Assembly (NCBI RefSeq): GCF_000314735.2
Contig: NZ_KB375270.1
Coordinates: 2,852,001-2,916,000 of the forward strand
DNA from: Afipia felis ATCC 53690
Lineage (GTDB): Bacteria; Pseudomonadota; Alphaproteobacteria; Rhizobiales; Xanthobacteraceae
Length of the DNA stretch: 64,000 nucleotides
Reading direction: 5' to 3'
Part shown: one piece after another, positions 41,372 to 50,697 of the stretch
How the letters are laid out: the number at the start of each line of letters is the position of its first letter
Position numbering within the stretch: position 1 is the first letter of the stretch
Made by a program: the position numbers and the translations under genes
The notes under the pieces: model-generated
What the model saw: the letters and a program-made list of their open reading frames with translations, nothing else
What the model was told of the DNA's origin: nothing
Database searches by the model: none

Positions 41372-41527
41372 TGCTTTACCTTCTGCGCGCATCCGGCGCG
41401 GGTGACGGTGCCGCGGAGGTATCCGCAGGGGAGGCAAGGGATTATAAAACCCGTTATAAAACGCGGGATGCCGGGCTCCGCAAGCGGTCTCGTGCGTTGA
41501 GGTAACGGCAATTTGGTTGGAGTGGCG

Positions 41528-42748
41528 ATGACAAAATCGCAGGGCATCGTGATCGGCGGCGGTGGGCTGACAGGGCTTTCGCTGGCGTTGGCGTTGCGTC
41601 AGGGGCTCGGGCCGGAAATTCCGGTGATCGTGGCCGACCCGGCCTTCGCCGTGCGGCCGAGCCGCGATCAGCGCGCGTCTGCCATCGTCGCCGCCTGCCG
41701 CAGGCTGTTCGAGACGCTCGGCGTGTGGGGCGAGGTTGCGCCCGATGCGCAGCCGATCCTCGACATGATTGTCACCGATTCCAAATTGCGGGATGCGACG
41801 CGGCCTGCGTTCCTCACCTTCACCGGCGATGTCGCGGCCGGTGAGCCGTTCGCGCATATGGTCGAGAATCGTCACCTGATCGACGCGCTGACGCGCCATG
41901 CCGAAGTGAACGGCATCGAAATGCGCACCGACAGCGTGACGGCGTACGAGTCGAAGGACGACGGCGTGCAGGTGGCGTTCGGCGGCGGCGATGTCATCAC
42001 GGCGCGCTTGCTGGCCGCAGCCGACGGCGCACGTTCGAAATTGCGCCAGCGCGCGGGCATCGCCACCCATGGCTGGGACTACGATCAATCTGCGATCGTC
42101 GTCACTGTCGGCCATGAGCGCGATCATGAAGGCCGCGCCGAAGAACATTTTCTGCCCGCCGGGCCGTTCGCGATCCTGCCGCTCACGGGCAAGCGCTCGT
42201 CGCTGGTCTGGACTGAGCAGCCCAAGGAAGCGGCGCGTATCGTGGCGCTCGGGGCGGATAATTTCAAAGCGGAGTTAGAGACGCGTTTCGGTCTGCATCT
42301 CGGCGAGCTTGAGGTGCTGGATAAGCCGCGCACTTTCCCGCTCGGCTATTTCGTTGCGCGCTCCTTCATCGCGGATCGACTCGCGCTGGTCGGTGATGCC
42401 GCGCATGTGATTCATCCCATCGCAGGGCAGGGCCTCAACATGGGGCTGAAGGATGTCGCCGCGCTGGCGGAAGTCGTGGTCGACGCTGCGCGCCTCGGCA
42501 CGGATTTCGGCGCGGCTGATGTGCTCGAGCACTATCAGCGCTGGCGGCGGTTCGACACCATGGCGATGGGCGTTGCCACCAATGTGCTGAACGGCATGTT
42601 CTCGAACGATTTTGCGCCGCTGCGTGTGGTCCGCGATATCGGGCTCGGTCTTGTGGACCGGATGCCGCCGCTGAAAAGCGCGTTCATTCGTCAGGCGGCT
42701 GGATTGACTGGCGAAGTGCCGCGGCTGCTGCGCGGCGAGACGCTCTGA
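41528..42748 (+). CDS. UbiH/UbiF-family FAD monooxygenase
   Basis: Flavin-dependent aromatic hydroxylase likely to act in ubiquinone synthesis, 406 residues. The dinucleotide fold is IVIGGGGLTGLSLALAL at residues 7-23, the second FAD site is AADGARSKLRQRAGI, and the third is ALVGDAAHVIHPIAGQGLNMGLKDVAAL near residue 285, the UbiH signature. Which ring carbon it hydroxylates cannot be told from sequence; alphaproteobacteria often have UbiL/UbiM variants. Start ATG at 41528. Confidence 0.88.
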   Translation: MTKSQGIVIGGGGLTGLSLALALRQGLGPEIPVIVADPAFAVRPSRDQRASAIVAACRRLFETLGVWGEVAPDAQPILDMIVTDSKLRDATRPAFLTFTGDVAAGEPFAHMVENRHLIDALTRHAEVNGIEMRTDSVTAYESKDDGVQVAFGGGDVITARLLAAADGARSKLRQRAGIATHGWDYDQSAIVVTVGHERDHEGRAEEHFLPAGPFAILPLTGKRSSLVWTEQPKEAARIVALGADNFKAELETRFGLHLGELEVLDKPRTFPLGYFVARSFIADRLALVGDAAHVIHPIAGQGLNMGLKDVAALAEVVVDAARLGTDFGAADVLEHYQRWRRFDTMAMGVATNVLNGMFSNDFAPLRVVRDIGLGLVDRMPPLKSAFIRQAAGLTGEVPRLLRGETL

Positions 42749-42754
42749 ATCAAA

Positions 42755-42958
42755 TCAGTCGATCTTCCGCGCTTCTTCCGGCAGCATGATCGGAATGCCG
42801 TCGCGGATCGGGTAAGCAAGCTTCGCGCCGCGCGAGATCAATTCCTGCTTCGCGGCATCGTATTCCAGCACGCCTTTCGTCACCGGGCACACCAGAATTT
42901 CCAGGAGCTTGGAGTCGACGGGGTCGGACTCGCTGGCGGGCGGAATGTTGGTCGTCAT
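42755..42958 (-). CDS. Trm112-like zinc-ribbon protein (UPF0434)
   Basis: A 67-residue protein of the UPF0434/Trm112 family: [21 protein letters not shown] followed by [17 protein letters not shown]. Only one Cys of the usual zinc-ribbon remains, as in many bacterial members. Eukaryotic Trm112 activates methyltransferases; a similar role in bacteria is plausible. I chose the ATG at 42958. It lies 25 bases after the LON-domain gene in the same direction, suggesting co-transcription. Confidence 0.88.
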   Translation of the reverse strand: MTTNIPPASESDPVDSKLLEILVCPVTKGVLEYDAAKQELISRGAKLAYPIRDGIPIMLPEEARKID

Positions 42959-42983
42959 CTGCAATCCATCACTAGACAAAAAA

Positions 42984-43658
42984 TTACTGTACCGGCGGAT
43001 CGCCCGAAGTCTGCTTCTTGGCGAGATCCATCTGCGTCACCGCGATCAGGATTTCGGCGCGGGTCTTGAGATCGGGCGCTTCCAGCAGCGCCTGCTTCTC
43101 CGCGGGGCCGTAAGGCGACATCATCGCCAGCGCATTGACGAGCGCTTCGTTCGGCGCGGCGCGGATGCCGTCCCAATCCACCTTCAGCGAGTTGGCTTTC
43201 AGGAATTTGGTGAGGGTGTCGAGCACGGCGTCGCGGTCGACCTCCTCCTCGCCCTTGCGCGCGACGAAATCGTCGACGAAGGGAAAGAAGTCGACCTTGC
43301 ACTGGCGATAGGGCGTCAGCACCGTGAGTTCCTCGACCACCTGGAAACGCGCAATGCCGGTGAGTTCAAGGATGTAGCGGCCGTCGCCGGTCTCGCCGAA
43401 CTGGGTGATGCGTCCCACGCAGCCAACCTGAAACAGCTTGGGGTGCTCCTCGCTTTTCGAATGCGCGGCGTCGGGCTGGATGATGCCGATCATGCGGTGG
43501 CCGTCGCGTAGTGCGTCGTCCACCATTTCGAGATAACGCGGCTCGAAAATATTCAGCGGCATCTGCCCGCGCGGCAGCAGCAATGCGCCCGGCAGAGGAA
43601 ACACCGGAATGGTTTCGGGAAGATCGCCGGGCCCGTGATATTCGGAATTGATGGCCAT
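42984..43658 (-). CDS. LON substrate-binding (N-domain) protein
   Basis: A 224-residue protein made only of the LON N-terminal substrate-binding domain: [36 protein letters not shown] near its start (described here by position 14-49) and [31 protein letters not shown]. No AAA+ or protease part follows, so it is not a Lon fragment but the stand-alone family (BPP1347-like). Function unknown. It sits between the thioredoxin-like gene and the Trm112-like gene. Confidence 0.9.
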   Translation of the reverse strand: MAINSEYHGPGDLPETIPVFPLPGALLLPRGQMPLNIFEPRYLEMVDDALRDGHRMIGIIQPDAAHSKSEEHPKLFQVGCVGRITQFGETGDGRYILELTGIARFQVVEELTVLTPYRQCKVDFFPFVDDFVARKGEEEVDRDAVLDTLTKFLKANSLKVDWDGIRAAPNEALVNALAMMSPYGPAEKQALLEAPDLKTRAEILIAVTQMDLAKKQTSGDPPVQ

Positions 43659-43687
43659 TCGATTTGATCCCCGATGGCTTTGCGCGT

Positions 43688-44596
43688 TTACGAGAACAGG
43701 ATGGTGGACAGGCGCTTGCGGGCGTCCACTGTGGCCTCGTCCTCGCCGCCCCACGCCTCGAAGAATTGCAGGAGCTGTTTGCGCGCGCCGTCGTCGTTCC
43801 ATTTGCGGTCGCGCCTGACGATTTCCAGCAGATGATTGGCGGCGTCACTGCGCGCGTGCTTCGCGTTCAGCGCGATCGCGAGATCGTAGCGGGCCTGATG
43901 GTCGAGCGGATTTGCGGCGATCTTTTGCTCAAGCTCCGCGACCGGACCGACCGACTGCGCCTGTTCGGCGAGATCGAGCATCGACTGCACGGCGGCGACG
44001 GCGGCATCGCCGCGCTTGGCTTCGGGCACCATTGCGAGAGTCTGCTTGGCCTGATCGAGCGAGCCCGCGACCACATAGCATCGCGCGAGGCCTGCCATCG
44101 CCGGAACGTTGGCGGCATCCTGCGCCAGTACTTCGGCATAGATCTCGGCGGCGGTGGCGGCATCGCCCTCGGCCAGATGGGCTTCGGCCTCCGCAAGGAG
44201 ATCCCCATCGCCGCCCGGCATGCCTTTGGTCAATTTTTCGATGAAAGCGTTGATCTGGCTTTCCGGCTGCGCGCCCATGAAACCGTCGGCCGGCTGGCCG
44301 TTGACGAAGGCAATCACAGCGGGAATCGACTGGATGCCCATCTGGCCGGGAATCGCCGGATGCTCGTCGATGTTCATCTTGACGAGCTTGACCTTGCCCT
44401 TGGCGGCTCGCACCGCCTTCTCGATGATCGGGGTGAGCTGCTTGCACGGGCCGCACCAGGGCGCCCAGAAATCGATCAGCACCGGCTGGCGCTTGGATTC
44501 CTCGATCACGTCCCGGACGAAGGTTTGGGTCGTGGTGTCCTTGATAAGGTCCGGCGCAACGGTGCCCGCGGCGGAGTCATTGTCGAGTATCGTCAC
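43688..44596 (-). CDS. Thioredoxin-TPR protein (CnoX/YbbN-like)
   Basis: A 302-residue protein with an N-terminal thioredoxin fold and C-terminal TPR-like helices (DLLAEAEAHLAEGDAATAAE, PLDHQARYDLAIALNAKHAR). The active site is WCGPC, Cys48 and Cys51, so unlike E. coli CnoX it keeps a full redox pair. CnoX-type proteins hold unfolded clients and protect them from over-oxidation. The start is GTG at 44596. Confidence 0.9.
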   Translation of the reverse strand: MTILDNDSAAGTVAPDLIKDTTTQTFVRDVIEESKRQPVLIDFWAPWCGPCKQLTPIIEKAVRAAKGKVKLVKMNIDEHPAIPGQMGIQSIPAVIAFVNGQPADGFMGAQPESQINAFIEKLTKGMPGGDGDLLAEAEAHLAEGDAATAAEIYAEVLAQDAANVPAMAGLARCYVVAGSLDQAKQTLAMVPEAKRGDAAVAAVQSMLDLAEQAQSVGPVAELEQKIAANPLDHQARYDLAIALNAKHARSDAANHLLEIVRRDRKWNDDGARKQLLQFFEAWGGEDEATVDARKRLSTILFS

Positions 44597-44818
44597 GTCG
44601 TTTCATCCCGGCTGATGGCTGTGTTTGGGCACATTTACCATGCCCGGTCCTAAAATGGCGGCGAAAGTGACGATTTCAATTGCGGAAGCGCTTGAAATCG
44701 TTCCCGAACACGAACTTAAAGCAGGCTTCAGGGTGAAAAAGACCGCCTTTCTCTGTTGCATTGCCGTGCGGGGTTTGGCATAGGTTGCGCCCGGCGGCGC
44801 GAGCCGTCCATTTCTGAT

Positions 44819-44893
<75 letters not shown>

Positions 44894-44929
44894 GAATCTT
44901 CAGATCATGAAGACAATTGGCAACCACGC

Positions 44930-44952
44930 AAGCCGCCGCAAGGCGGCTTCGT
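44930..44952 (+). terminator. Possible terminator after tRNA-Gly
   Basis: A perfect 8-base-pair stem AAGCCGCC / GGCGGCTT with loop GCAA lies 36 bases after the tRNA. The T tail is weak, so efficiency is uncertain. Confidence 0.55.
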
Positions 44953-45019
44953 CGTTTCTAGGCCTCCCCAACTTTTGGTTCCCTCGGGCGTTATTCTCCA
45001 CGGAGCTGGAGGATAAGCC

Positions 45020-45454
45020 ATGAGAGAAAGAGACGGGGCGGACCTGCAACGCTTCATCGACGCGCAGTGGTCGCTCTACGACCGGGTGCTTGGCGAATTG
45101 CGGGGCGGGCAGAAGCGGACGCACTGGATGTGGTTTGTGTTTCCGCAGATCGAGGGCCTCGGCCACAGCGCGATGGCACAGAAATACGCGATCACCTCGC
45201 GCGCGGAAGCGGCGGCCTATCTTGGTCATCCCCTGCTCGGCGGGCGGCTCGAGGAATGCACCGCGCTGGTCAACGCCATCGATGGGAAATCGGTGCACGA
45301 CATTTTCGGTTCACCCGACGACCTCAAATTCTGTTCGTCGATGACCCTGTTCGCCAAGGTGGCCAAGGGGCACAGTCTCTTCGACGCGGCGATTGAAAAA
45401 TATTTCGGCGGACGGTTTGATGACGCGACGCTCGCAAGGATCGGAAGCGCATGA
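45020..45454 (+). CDS. DUF1810 family protein
   Basis: A 144-residue protein of the uncharacterised DUF1810 family (calpastatin-like annotations are historical). Family stretches are DLQRFIDAQWSLYDRVLGEL, THWMWFVFPQIEGLGHSAMAQKYAI and FGSPDDLKFCSSMTLFA. GGAGG precedes the ATG. The stop overlaps the start of yjbQ (ATGA), so the two are coupled. Its family has been linked to ADP-ribose/macrodomain-type enzymes by fold only; I assign no function. Confidence 0.88.
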   Translation: MRERDGADLQRFIDAQWSLYDRVLGELRGGQKRTHWMWFVFPQIEGLGHSAMAQKYAITSRAEAAAYLGHPLLGGRLEECTALVNAIDGKSVHDIFGSPDDLKFCSSMTLFAKVAKGHSLFDAAIEKYFGGRFDDATLARIGSA

Positions 45455-45921
45455 AAATCAGCGGTCACCGCTCGCACACCGTCAGCGTTAAGCCCGACCT
45501 TATCGCGACCTCGACCCTGACGGTGAAAACGCCGCGGCGCGGCTTCTTCGACATCACGGCGGAAGCCCGGGATTTTCTGCATGAAGCGCAGGCGGCTGGC
45601 GGTGCCCTGACGCTGTTCGTCCGGCACACGTCGGCATCGCTCACGATTCAGGAAAATGCCGATCCCGACGTGCTGACCGACCTGATGGATGCGCTCGACC
45701 GCCTTGCGCCGGAAAATGGCGGCTGGATCCACCACAGCGAAGGTCCCGATGATATGCCCGCGCATATCAAAACCATGCTGACCTCAAGCAGCCTGCAGGT
45801 GCCGGTGGAGAACGGCGAGATGATGCTCGGCACATGGCAGGGCATCTATCTGATCGAACACCGCGCACGGCCGCATCGCCGCGATGTCGTGCTGCAGTTT
45901 GTCGGCAGCGCGGCGCATTAG
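45451..45921 (+). CDS. YjbQ family protein (UPF0047)
   Basis: A 156-residue protein of the YjbQ/UPF0047 family, reported to have weak thiamine-phosphate synthase activity. Family motifs: GALTLFVRHTSASLTIQENADPDV near residue 50 (positions 50-73), HHSEGPDDMPAHIKTML and GTWQGIYLIEHR with conserved His residues that bind a metal. It overlaps the DUF1810 start-stop junction, and its stop overlaps the stop of the convergent DUF2239 gene. Confidence 0.9.
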   Translation: MKISGHRSHTVSVKPDLIATSTLTVKTPRRGFFDITAEARDFLHEAQAAGGALTLFVRHTSASLTIQENADPDVLTDLMDALDRLAPENGGWIHHSEGPDDMPAHIKTMLTSSSLQVPVENGEMMLGTWQGIYLIEHRARPHRRDVVLQFVGSAAH

Positions 45922-46499
45922 TTCACTTCAGCGTTACGCATTTCGGCAAACAAATCTGACGTCAACCATTCGAGATGGCTGCGCACGTCCGTCGGCCAGT
46001 CGGCGATCAGCGTATGGAAGCGTTCACCGTCAGGGACATAGAGCGCCCGAAGCACGTCCTCGTAATGCGGCTTGTTGCCGGCGATGGCCGACAGGAAACG
46101 ATGCACCGATTCCTGCCGCTCGCGAGCCTCGTCCTTGTCAGCGGTCTTGCGCCGTGCCTCGTCGATCAGCTTCCGCAGCGTGACTGATGCGCCGCCGGGC
46201 TGCGCGGCGAGCCATTCCCAATGGCGCGGCAGCAGCGTCACCTCGCGGGCGACAACGCCAAGCTTCGGCCGTCCCGGTCCGCGTTGAGGTTCGAGCGAGG
46301 CCTTGAGCCGCGTGGTGACGTCCGCGACAGAGCCGCGAAAATCGATCTCCACCGGGCGGCTGCTCACGAGATCGAATAGCAGGACCTGGCTTTGCGGGCG
46401 GGTGGAAAGGGTTTGTTTGACCCGGACGGCGACGTCCACGATGTCGCCGGAGGCGATGCAGTGGTCTTCGTCGAAGGCGATGATCTGGGGGGAAGGCAT
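45918..46499 (-). CDS. DUF2239 family protein, possible DNA-binding autoregulator
   Basis: A 193-residue protein of the DUF2239 family. After a short N-terminal domain it has a GPGRPKLG stretch (near residue 77), like an AT-hook core, followed by VTLLPRHWEWLAAQPGGAS and VTLRKLIDEARR, which could form a DNA-binding helix pair. Function is unknown. I chose the ATG at 46499. Its promoter has two CCCGGGTA boxes placed on the -10 and beside the -35, so it is strongly regulated, perhaps by itself. Confidence 0.8.
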   Translation of the reverse strand: MPSPQIIAFDEDHCIASGDIVDVAVRVKQTLSTRPQSQVLLFDLVSSRPVEIDFRGSVADVTTRLKASLEPQRGPGRPKLGVVAREVTLLPRHWEWLAAQPGGASVTLRKLIDEARRKTADKDEARERQESVHRFLSAIAGNKPHYEDVLRALYVPDGERFHTLIADWPTDVRSHLEWLTSDLFAEMRNAEVN

Positions 46500-46524
46500 G
46501 ACGAACCCGGGGCTCAAGGAAGAT

Positions 46525-46576
46525 GCCCATAATATACCCGGGTAAAATAAGCTTGTCAATATTGCCCGGGTATTAT
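46525..46576 (-). promoter_or_regulatory. Promoter with two CCCGGG operators for the DUF2239 gene
   Basis: On the minus strand TTGACA (46557-46552) and TATATT (46534-46529) are separated by 17 bases, a near-consensus promoter. The palindrome TACCCGGGTA (46535-46544) abuts the -10, and a second copy with one change, TGCCCGGGTA (46563-46572), lies just upstream of the -35. A repressor binding both would block RNA polymerase. Confidence 0.75.
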
Positions 46577-47451
46577 TTAGGGCCGGGAAAGGCTCCCACC
46601 GTCACACCCGGCGGCGGCATATCGTCGTCCGGCACGAAGAAGTCCGGCATCAGCGGTACGGACGGATCGACCCGGTAAGGTTCGAAATCGGTCACGCCGT
46701 CGGCGGCGAGAATCTTGTCGTCGATGCAGAACTGTCCGGTGAAGTCGCGCGAGGGCTTGGTGAGAATGACGTGCGCGGCATCGGCAACGATCTCCGGCTT
46801 GCGGCTCGCGCGCATCGTCGCCTCGCCGCCGAGCAGGTTGCCGACGGCGGCGGTGGCAATCGTCGTGCGCGGCCACAGCGCGTTGACCGCTATGCCGTCG
46901 TTTCTCAGTTCGCCGGCAAGGCCGAGCACGCACATGCTCATGCCGAACTTCGCCATCGTGTAGGCGGTGGAGGGCGCGAACCATTTCGTCTTCATGTCGA
47001 GCGGCGGCGACAGCATCAGGATGTGAGGGTTCGCCGCTTTCTTCAGATGTGGAATGCAGGTCTTCGAGACGAGAAACGTGCCGCGCGCATTGATCGCCAT
47101 CATTAGGTCGAAGCGTTTCATCTCGGTCGTCTGCACCGGCGTGAGACTGATCGCGCTCGCATTGTTGATGCAGATGTCGATGCCGCCGAATTCCTTCACC
47201 GTCTGATCGACGGCGGCGATCACCTGCGCCTCGTCGCGGATATCGCAGGCGATAGGCAGTGCGCGGCCGCCCGCAGCCTCAATTTCTTTGGCTGCGGTGA
47301 AGATCGTGCCTTCGAGTTTCGGCTGCGGCGTCGTGGTCTTTGCGGCAATCGCGATGTTGGCGCCGTCGCGCGCGGCACGTTTGGCAATGGCAAGGCCAAT
47401 TCCGCGGCTGCCCCCGGTGATGAAAAGCGTCTTGCCGTTGAGAGTGCCCAT
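46573..47451 (-). CDS. Short-chain dehydrogenase (HSDL2-like)
   Basis: A 292-residue SDR enzyme. The cofactor motif is TGGSRGIGLAIAKRAA at residues 12-27, the NNAS motif is ICINNASAISL, and the catalytic tetrad region has a Ser in LSPPLD and YTMAKFGMS (Tyr-x-x-x-Lys). The AKTTTPQPKLEGTI region after strand 2 suits the HSDL2 group, which prefers NADP. The substrate is unknown. It lies 15 bases after ggt's end on the same strand reading leftward. Confidence 0.88.
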   Translation of the reverse strand: MGTLNGKTLFITGGSRGIGLAIAKRAARDGANIAIAAKTTTPQPKLEGTIFTAAKEIEAAGGRALPIACDIRDEAQVIAAVDQTVKEFGGIDICINNASAISLTPVQTTEMKRFDLMMAINARGTFLVSKTCIPHLKKAANPHILMLSPPLDMKTKWFAPSTAYTMAKFGMSMCVLGLAGELRNDGIAVNALWPRTTIATAAVGNLLGGEATMRASRKPEIVADAAHVILTKPSRDFTGQFCIDDKILAADGVTDFEPYRVDPSVPLMPDFFVPDDDMPPPGVTVGAFPGPK

Positions 47452-47466
47452 GCCGCCTCGCTGATC

Positions 47467-49179
47467 TCAGTATCCTACCGCTTCGGCGCCCCGCGTGCGT
47501 GGATCGGCTGCACCCAGCCATCCCCGATCGGTCGCTGCAATCGAATTTGCCGAAGTCTGCCCCATCGGCGCCGTGAGCGTGTGACCCATGCTGCGCAGCG
47601 CATCGAGCGTCCTTTGCGAGAAGCCGCGCTCGATCCGCACTTCATCGGGCATCCATTGATGATGCAGCCGCGGCAGGCTCACCGCCTGCGCGATGTTCAT
47701 GTGATAATCGAGTGCGTTGACGATGACCTGTAGCGTGGTCGAGATGATGCGGCTGCCGCCGGGTGAACCCGTCACGAGCACCGGCTTGCCATCTTTCAGC
47801 ACGATCGTCGGGGTCATGGATGACAACGGCCGCTTGCCGGGTCCGGGCAGGTTCGCTTCATAACCGACGAGGCCGTAGGCATTCGACGCCCCGGGCGCGG
47901 CGGTGAAATCGTCGAGTTCGTTGTTGAGCAGCACGCCGGTGCCCTCTGCGATCAGGCCGACGCCGTAGCTGAAATTCAGCGTGTAGGTGTTGCTCACGGC
48001 GTTGCCTTGCGCGTCCGCCACCGAGAAATGCGTGGTGTTGGTGCCCTCATGCGGCTGCATCGCCGCGGCTTTCACCGGCGTCGATCTGTCGAGGTCGATA
48101 TCGGCGCGCTGTTGCGCGGCGTAATGCTTGGAGAGAAGCCGCGCGAGCGGCGCCTTGCTGTAAGCGGGATCGCCAAGATAGCGCGCGCGGTCGGCGTAGG
48201 CGCGCTTCATCGCCTCGATCAGCAGATGCAGCGAAGCGGGCGTCTGCGCGCCCATCTTGTGCAGGTTGTATCCTTCCAGAATGTTCAGCGTTTCGATCAG
48301 CACCGTACCACCGGATGACGGCAGCGGCATCGACACGATGTCGTAGCCGCGATAGTGGCCGTGCACCGGCTCGCGCCACACCGGCTGGTAGGATTTCAGA
48401 TCGTCGCGGGTGATGATGCCACCCGCCGCCTGAATGCCCTTCGCGAGCTTGTCCGCGACTGGGCCATCGTAGAATCCGTTCGTGCCGTGATCGGCGATAG
48501 CTTGCAGCGTATCTGCAAGGTCGGGCTGTACGAATTTGTCGCCTTCGCGCAGCGGCGAGCCGTCTGCGTGCGACAGCAGTTTTACGCTCGAGGGCCATGG
48601 CGCAAACCGCTGCCGCGCATCGGGCAGCGTGTCCGCGATATCGTCGGTAATGACGAATCCGTCGCGCGCGAGCTTGATCGAAGGCGCGAGCAGATTGCGC
48701 AGCGTGAACTTCCCCGAGCCGTAGCGCTCGAGCGCCGCCGCAAGTCCCGCGACGGTACCCGGCACGCCGATGCCGAGCGCGCTGTCGCGCGATTTCTCCG
48801 GATCGGGCTTACCGTCTGGTCCGAGAAACATGGTGGGTGTGGCGGCCTTCGGTGCGGTCTCACGATAGTCGAGCGCGATATCCTTATTCTCACGTGCGAG
48901 ATGGATCACCATGAAGCCGCCGCCGCCGATATTGCCCGCGCGCGGATAGGTCACCGCCATGGCGAATCCGGTCGCGACCGCAGCATCCACCGCATTGCCG
49001 CCGCGCTTGAGGACATCGGCGCCGACCCGCGCCGCGATCTTCTCCTGCGCCACCACCATGCCGTGGTGTGCGGCCACCGGTTGCGCGCGCAATACATGCG
49101 GGGACGAGATACGGGCATCCTGCGCGAAACCGGCAGCAGGAAGAAGGAGCAGCAGCAAGGCGAGGGCGAAACGGTTCAA
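47467..49179 (-). CDS. ggt: Gamma-glutamyltransferase
   Basis: Periplasmic Ntn hydrolase that cleaves glutathione and other gamma-glutamyl compounds, 570 residues. A signal peptide (residues 1-19, ending GFAQ) leads. The autoprocessing Thr is in EGTNTTHFSVAD near residue 383, where the chain splits into large and small subunits; GSPGGSRIISTTLQ binds substrate. The start is a TTG at 49179, needed to include the signal peptide's n-region. It is followed leftward by the SDR gene. Confidence 0.95.
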   Translation of the reverse strand: MNRFALALLLLLLPAAGFAQDARISSPHVLRAQPVAAHHGMVVAQEKIAARVGADVLKRGGNAVDAAVATGFAMAVTYPRAGNIGGGGFMVIHLARENKDIALDYRETAPKAATPTMFLGPDGKPDPEKSRDSALGIGVPGTVAGLAAALERYGSGKFTLRNLLAPSIKLARDGFVITDDIADTLPDARQRFAPWPSSVKLLSHADGSPLREGDKFVQPDLADTLQAIADHGTNGFYDGPVADKLAKGIQAAGGIITRDDLKSYQPVWREPVHGHYRGYDIVSMPLPSSGGTVLIETLNILEGYNLHKMGAQTPASLHLLIEAMKRAYADRARYLGDPAYSKAPLARLLSKHYAAQQRADIDLDRSTPVKAAAMQPHEGTNTTHFSVADAQGNAVSNTYTLNFSYGVGLIAEGTGVLLNNELDDFTAAPGASNAYGLVGYEANLPGPGKRPLSSMTPTIVLKDGKPVLVTGSPGGSRIISTTLQVIVNALDYHMNIAQAVSLPRLHHQWMPDEVRIERGFSQRTLDALRSMGHTLTAPMGQTSANSIAATDRGWLGAADPRTRGAEAVGY

Positions 49180-49299
49180 ACGGAGGCTTTCCTGTCTCGG
49201 GATTGTCAGATCCGGCGAATGTCAGATCGCGATAATCGTCGCGATTTGATCTATAAGATGGCAACAACCTACCCGCCCGCCGCTCACACGCCAACGAAC

Positions 49300-50697
49300 A
49301 TGAAGGTGAAGATGACGTCACTTGCGCCAGCGCCGAGCCGTACCTATCCGCCGCGCTCGGCCGTGATCGGCTGGATCTTCTTCGACTGGGCAGCGCAGCC
49401 TTATTTCACGCTGATTACGACCTTCGTGTTCGCACCCTATTTCGCGACGCGTGTTGCGCCCGATCCCGCCACCGGCCAGTCGCTGTGGGGCTTTGCGACA
49501 TCAATCGCCGGATTCCTGATCGCGTTCCTGTCGCCGGTGCTGGGGGCTATCGCGGATGCGGGCGGGCGTCGCAAGCCATGGATCGCGGCGTTCGGCGCGC
49601 TGCTGGTGATCGGCTCTTCGCTGATGTGGATCGGCAGGCCGGGCGATCCGTCTGTGATCGTGCCGGTGCTGATCGCATTTGCGGTCGCGACCATCGGTGC
49701 GGAGTTCGCCACTGTGTTCAACAATGCGATGATGCCTTATCTCGTGCCGCCGGAGAAAATCGGCCGCCTGTCCGGCACTGGCTGGGCCACGGGCTATATC
49801 GGCGGCATTATCAGCCTCGTTCTCGTGCTCGGATTCCTCGCCGCCAATGAAACGACGGGGCGAACGCTGTTCGGATTGACGCCACTGTTCGGCCTTGATC
49901 CGGCCATGCATGAAGGCGACCGCATTTCGGGTCCGCTCACAGCGGCTTGGTTCGTCGTGTTCGTGCTGCCGATGTTTGTGTTCACGCCGGATCATGCCTC
50001 GAAGACGCCCGCGCTCGGCGCGGTGCGCGAAGGCCTGCGCGAATTGCGCGAGACGCTGCGTGCGCTGCCGTCGCAGCCGAACATGGCGACGTTCCTGATC
50101 GCCAACATGGTCTACACGGACGCCCTGGTCGCGCTGTTTGCGTTCGGCGGCATCTATGCGGCGGGCACGTTCGGCTGGCAGACGATTCAGATAGGCACGT
50201 TCGGTATCCTGCTAGCGGTCAGCGGCACGTTGGGGGCGTGGATCGGCGGCAAGCTCGACGATCTGCTCGGTCCCAAGACCGTCATCACCGGCGCCATGAC
50301 GATCCTGCTGCTGGCGATCCTCGCGATCCTGTCGATAGATCGTGATACGCTGTTCTTTGTTATCAAAGTCGCGCCGCCAGTGCCGGGCGGCGGGTTGTTC
50401 GCCGCGCCTGCCGAGCAGGCCTATCTCGGGCTCGGGCTGTTCATCGGCTTTGCGGCGGGGCCATTGCAGGCCGCGTCGCGCACGCTGCTCATTCGCCTTG
50501 CGCCACATGAGCGCATCACGCAGTTCTTCGGACTGTTCGCGCTGTCGGGAAAAGTCACGTCGTTCTTCGCGCCACTCGCGGTCGGCATCGTCACCGCCGC
50601 CACCGCCAGCCAGAAGGCAGGCATGGCGGTGCTGATCGTGTTCTTCGTCGCGGGACTTGCGCTGCTGTCGCGGGTGAAGGAGCCCGCGCGGCCTTAA
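49300..50697 (+). CDS. MFS transporter, UMF1/Atg22-like
   Basis: A 465-residue membrane protein with twelve predicted spans. The start region [22 protein letters not shown] is the mark of the UMF1 (vacuole effluxer Atg22-like) family, whose yeast member exports amino acids from the vacuole; bacterial substrates are unknown. Start is ATG at 49300 (or 49312). It is divergent from ggt by 120 bases, which hints at amino-acid uptake from gamma-glutamyl breakdown, an inference only. Its stop overlaps the purH stop. Confidence 0.85.
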   Translation: MKVKMTSLAPAPSRTYPPRSAVIGWIFFDWAAQPYFTLITTFVFAPYFATRVAPDPATGQSLWGFATSIAGFLIAFLSPVLGAIADAGGRRKPWIAAFGALLVIGSSLMWIGRPGDPSVIVPVLIAFAVATIGAEFATVFNNAMMPYLVPPEKIGRLSGTGWATGYIGGIISLVLVLGFLAANETTGRTLFGLTPLFGLDPAMHEGDRISGPLTAAWFVVFVLPMFVFTPDHASKTPALGAVREGLRELRETLRALPSQPNMATFLIANMVYTDALVALFAFGGIYAAGTFGWQTIQIGTFGILLAVSGTLGAWIGGKLDDLLGPKTVITGAMTILLLAILAILSIDRDTLFFVIKVAPPVPGGGLFAAPAEQAYLGLGLFIGFAAGPLQAASRTLLIRLAPHERITQFFGLFALSGKVTSFFAPLAVGIVTAATASQKAGMAVLIVFFVAGLALLSRVKEPARP

